Below, piece by piece: positions 62,781 to 64,000 of a stretch of DNA of 64,000 bases. This DNA comes from Paraburkholderia saeva (GTDB taxonomy: Bacteria > Pseudomonadota > Gammaproteobacteria > Burkholderiales > Burkholderiaceae): positions 1-64,000 of the forward strand of contig NZ_CAJQZC010000004.1 of the NCBI RefSeq assembly GCF_907164555.1, written 5' to 3'. Numbering within the stretch: the stretch's first letter is position 1; every line of letters starts with the position of its first letter. The notes beneath the pieces were generated by a model. It was not told the origin of the DNA. It made no database searches and saw nothing but the letters and a program-made list of their open reading frames with translations. The translations under genes and the position numbers were made by a program.

Positions 62781-63323
62781 ATGTGCCAATCCAGCCACGA
62801 GTGTGTTGAGGCAGCCGAGTACGAGACCGGTACCGAACCTGTTGAGCATTGGATAGCGCGCTGTAGCGCCGCCGAGGCTACTGTTACCCGGCTAGCGGCT
62901 CGTTTGCGGGGACGCGATCAGCGGATCTTGTTGCTCGAACGCGCACTTGCTCGTACCGTCGCGCTCCACCAGGCGCTCGAAGACAGCCTGGAGCAACGTC
63001 TGGAACAGTGCATGGGCTCGCTCGACAGTGCGCACACCTCAGAACCACCTCGTGCAACAACGTCTGGCGAATTGAGCCAGGGTGTCACGGTACATCTTCC
63101 TCATTTAACTCGAACGCTTTCGCTGTTGTTTGACGTGATGCGGGAGCACTGGTCACAGTGGGATCCCGAGCGCCCCCCGAAGTCTTCGACTGTGGCTCGC
63201 GCCATTGACGCGAAGTTGGGCCTCAAGGGACAGTCGACCGGCGAAGCATCGCGCAGTGCCCAGACGTTTGCGGCCGCGCTACGACCCGATTCTCTCAACG
63301 ATGCAGATGGCCGCCACCGCTAA
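62781..63323 (+). CDS. Protein of unknown function, integrative-element type
   Basis: 180 residues. The N-terminal part is helical and probably coiled-coil (about 20-75: AAEATVTRLAARLRGRDQRI, LERALARTVALHQALED), followed by a polar spacer and a C-terminal region (TLSLLFDVMREHWSQWDPE). I recall similar hypothetical proteins next to AlpA genes in Burkholderia genomic islands, but no function is known. ATG 62781 with a GGGAGG site is preferred to the in-frame ATG at 62751. Confidence 0.6.
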   Translation: MCQSSHECVEAAEYETGTEPVEHWIARCSAAEATVTRLAARLRGRDQRILLLERALARTVALHQALEDSLEQRLEQCMGSLDSAHTSEPPRATTSGELSQGVTVHLPHLTRTLSLLFDVMREHWSQWDPERPPKSSTVARAIDAKLGLKGQSTGEASRSAQTFAAALRPDSLNDADGRHR

Positions 63324-63439
63324 CCGATGTTTCCGACGGACTGTTCCGACGACATGACGGAATTGCCCGGCAGACCTTCCTGTTGCTTGAATCGGATCTG
63401 TGCCGGTCGGATCCATGCAAAGCCAGGAGGGCGAAGGTC

Positions 63440-63676
63440 ATGTCGAATTCAATCAAAATCGCGGGTGCAATCCTGCGCCGCAAACAGGTCGAACAGGTCG
63501 TTGGGTTATCGCGTTCGACGATCTACCAGCGCATCAAGGACGGGACGTTTCCCAAGGCGATTTCGTTGGGCGGACGTATGGTCGGCTGGCGTGCGTCTGA
63601 TATCGAATTGTTCCTGGTCGATCCGGCCGGATATCGGGCACCGCCCGAGCCCGACGGGGAGCGCGGCGATGATTGA
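63440..63676 (+). CDS. AlpA family phage/island transcriptional regulator (excisionase-like)
   Basis: 78 residues with a MerR-like winged helix: RRKQVEQVVGLSRSTIYQRI, then DGTFPKAISLGGRMVGW and SDIELFL, all diagnostic of AlpA/DNA-binding excisionase proteins. In P4-like elements AlpA activates integrase expression or directs excision. It has an AGGAGG site 9 bp before ATG 63440. It suggests that an integrase gene and the right end of the island lie just beyond the window. Confidence 0.85.
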   Translation: MSNSIKIAGAILRRKQVEQVVGLSRSTIYQRIKDGTFPKAISLGGRMVGWRASDIELFLVDPAGYRAPPEPDGERGDD

Positions 63677-63953
63677 TGCTTCCCGTACCTCGTTGGAGTC
63701 CCGTTTGGATAATTGGGCAAATGCGCCGCGTGGCGCATACGATCCGGTTGATGCGGCGGAAATCGAGGCGGCGTGGATGCGCCTCGATCCACGCCATAAG
63801 GACCTGCTGCGCATGGTGTATCTGTGGCACGCCGGTCGTGAGGTAGTCTGTCGTCGCCTCAAGATTCCGCGCCATCCTCGTAGTCGTTATGAGCTGGAAT
63901 TGGCTTCAGCCAGGCAGGCGCTCGGCCGTGTGCTAGAGAGACCGCAGAAGTAA
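63669..63953 (+). CDS. Small HTH-like protein overlapping alpA
   Basis: 94 residues starting at ATG 63669, overlapping the alpA stop by 8 bp (translational coupling). The C-terminal half, LDPRHKDLLRMVYLWHAGRE followed by VVCRRLKI and ELELASARQALGRVL, looks like a sigma70 region 4/phage antitermination-type HTH. I recall such proteins behind alpA in Burkholderia islands. Function unknown; a DNA-binding regulator of island genes is the likely role. Confidence 0.6.
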   Translation: MIDASRTSLESRLDNWANAPRGAYDPVDAAEIEAAWMRLDPRHKDLLRMVYLWHAGREVVCRRLKIPRHPRSRYELELASARQALGRVLERPQK

Positions 63954-64000
63954 AATTTTTTTCGGATGCCGCCGGGTAACCTTGGAATCCGGTGGACGGT

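Overview
The window reads as a high-GC betaproteobacterial chromosome, most likely Burkholderiaceae (Paraburkholderia/Caballeronia/Burkholderia type). The left 16 kb carries the conserved order relA, tRNA-Val, thrS, infC, rpmI, rplT, pheS, pheT, ihfA, a MerR-type gene and tRNA-Pro, which I recognise from that family. Genus and family are inferred from gene order and protein wording, not from a search.

Region 1 (1-16.3 kb, core). It opens with the start of an ETF-ubiquinone oxidoreductase gene on the minus strand. An SDR plus thioesterase pair, a PAS-LuxR regulator divergent from scoAB, an alpha/beta hydrolase, a RidA-like protein and RelA follow. After tRNA-Val(GAC) comes the translation operon with an AUC-initiated infC. 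A well-formed terminator/antiterminator pair lies in front of pheST. The core ends at tRNA-Pro(GGG) and a strong terminator.

Region 2 (16.4-58.1 kb, accessory). Everything right of tRNA-Pro looks like a genomic island: IS66 remnants, pseudogene scraps, long gene-poor gaps, changes in base composition and duplicated modules. The cargo is catabolic. It includes three SCP-x-type thiolases, one classical thiolase, four crotonases, three MaoC-type hydratases, one acyl-CoA dehydrogenase, four SDRs, three AMP-forming acyl-CoA ligases, one family III CoA-transferase, a GMC alcohol oxidase/dehydrogenase, an aldehyde dehydrogenase, a porin, a GPH-type transporter, a chemoreceptor and a large MalT-like (LAL) LuxR activator. 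The simplest reading is uptake of, and taxis to, an alcohol or acid, oxidation to the acid, CoA activation and beta-oxidation of a branched or alicyclic (terpenoid- or steroid-like) skeleton. The substrate cannot be named from sequence, and no oxygenase is present.

The most interesting signal is an 80-bp promoter cassette found six times, with a seventh degraded copy. Each copy lies upstream of a catabolic, SDR or porin gene. All share a GGATGA-type half-site, a TGGTACG block 30-31 bp downstream and a CAGAAT box, with nearly invariant spacing. GGATGA matches the core of the MalT box, and a MalT-like activator is encoded inside the cluster, so the scattered operons probably form one regulon. 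The thiolase-crotonase pair also occurs twice as a collinear direct repeat exactly 35,898 bp apart.

Region 3 (58.1-64 kb). A LysR (ArgP-like) regulator converges on a permease/fatty-acid desaturase operon. An ACT-domain protein follows, then a block (unknown protein, AlpA-like excisionase/regulator, small overlapping HTH-like gene) typical of the end of an integrative element. The integrase and the right attachment site would lie beyond the window.
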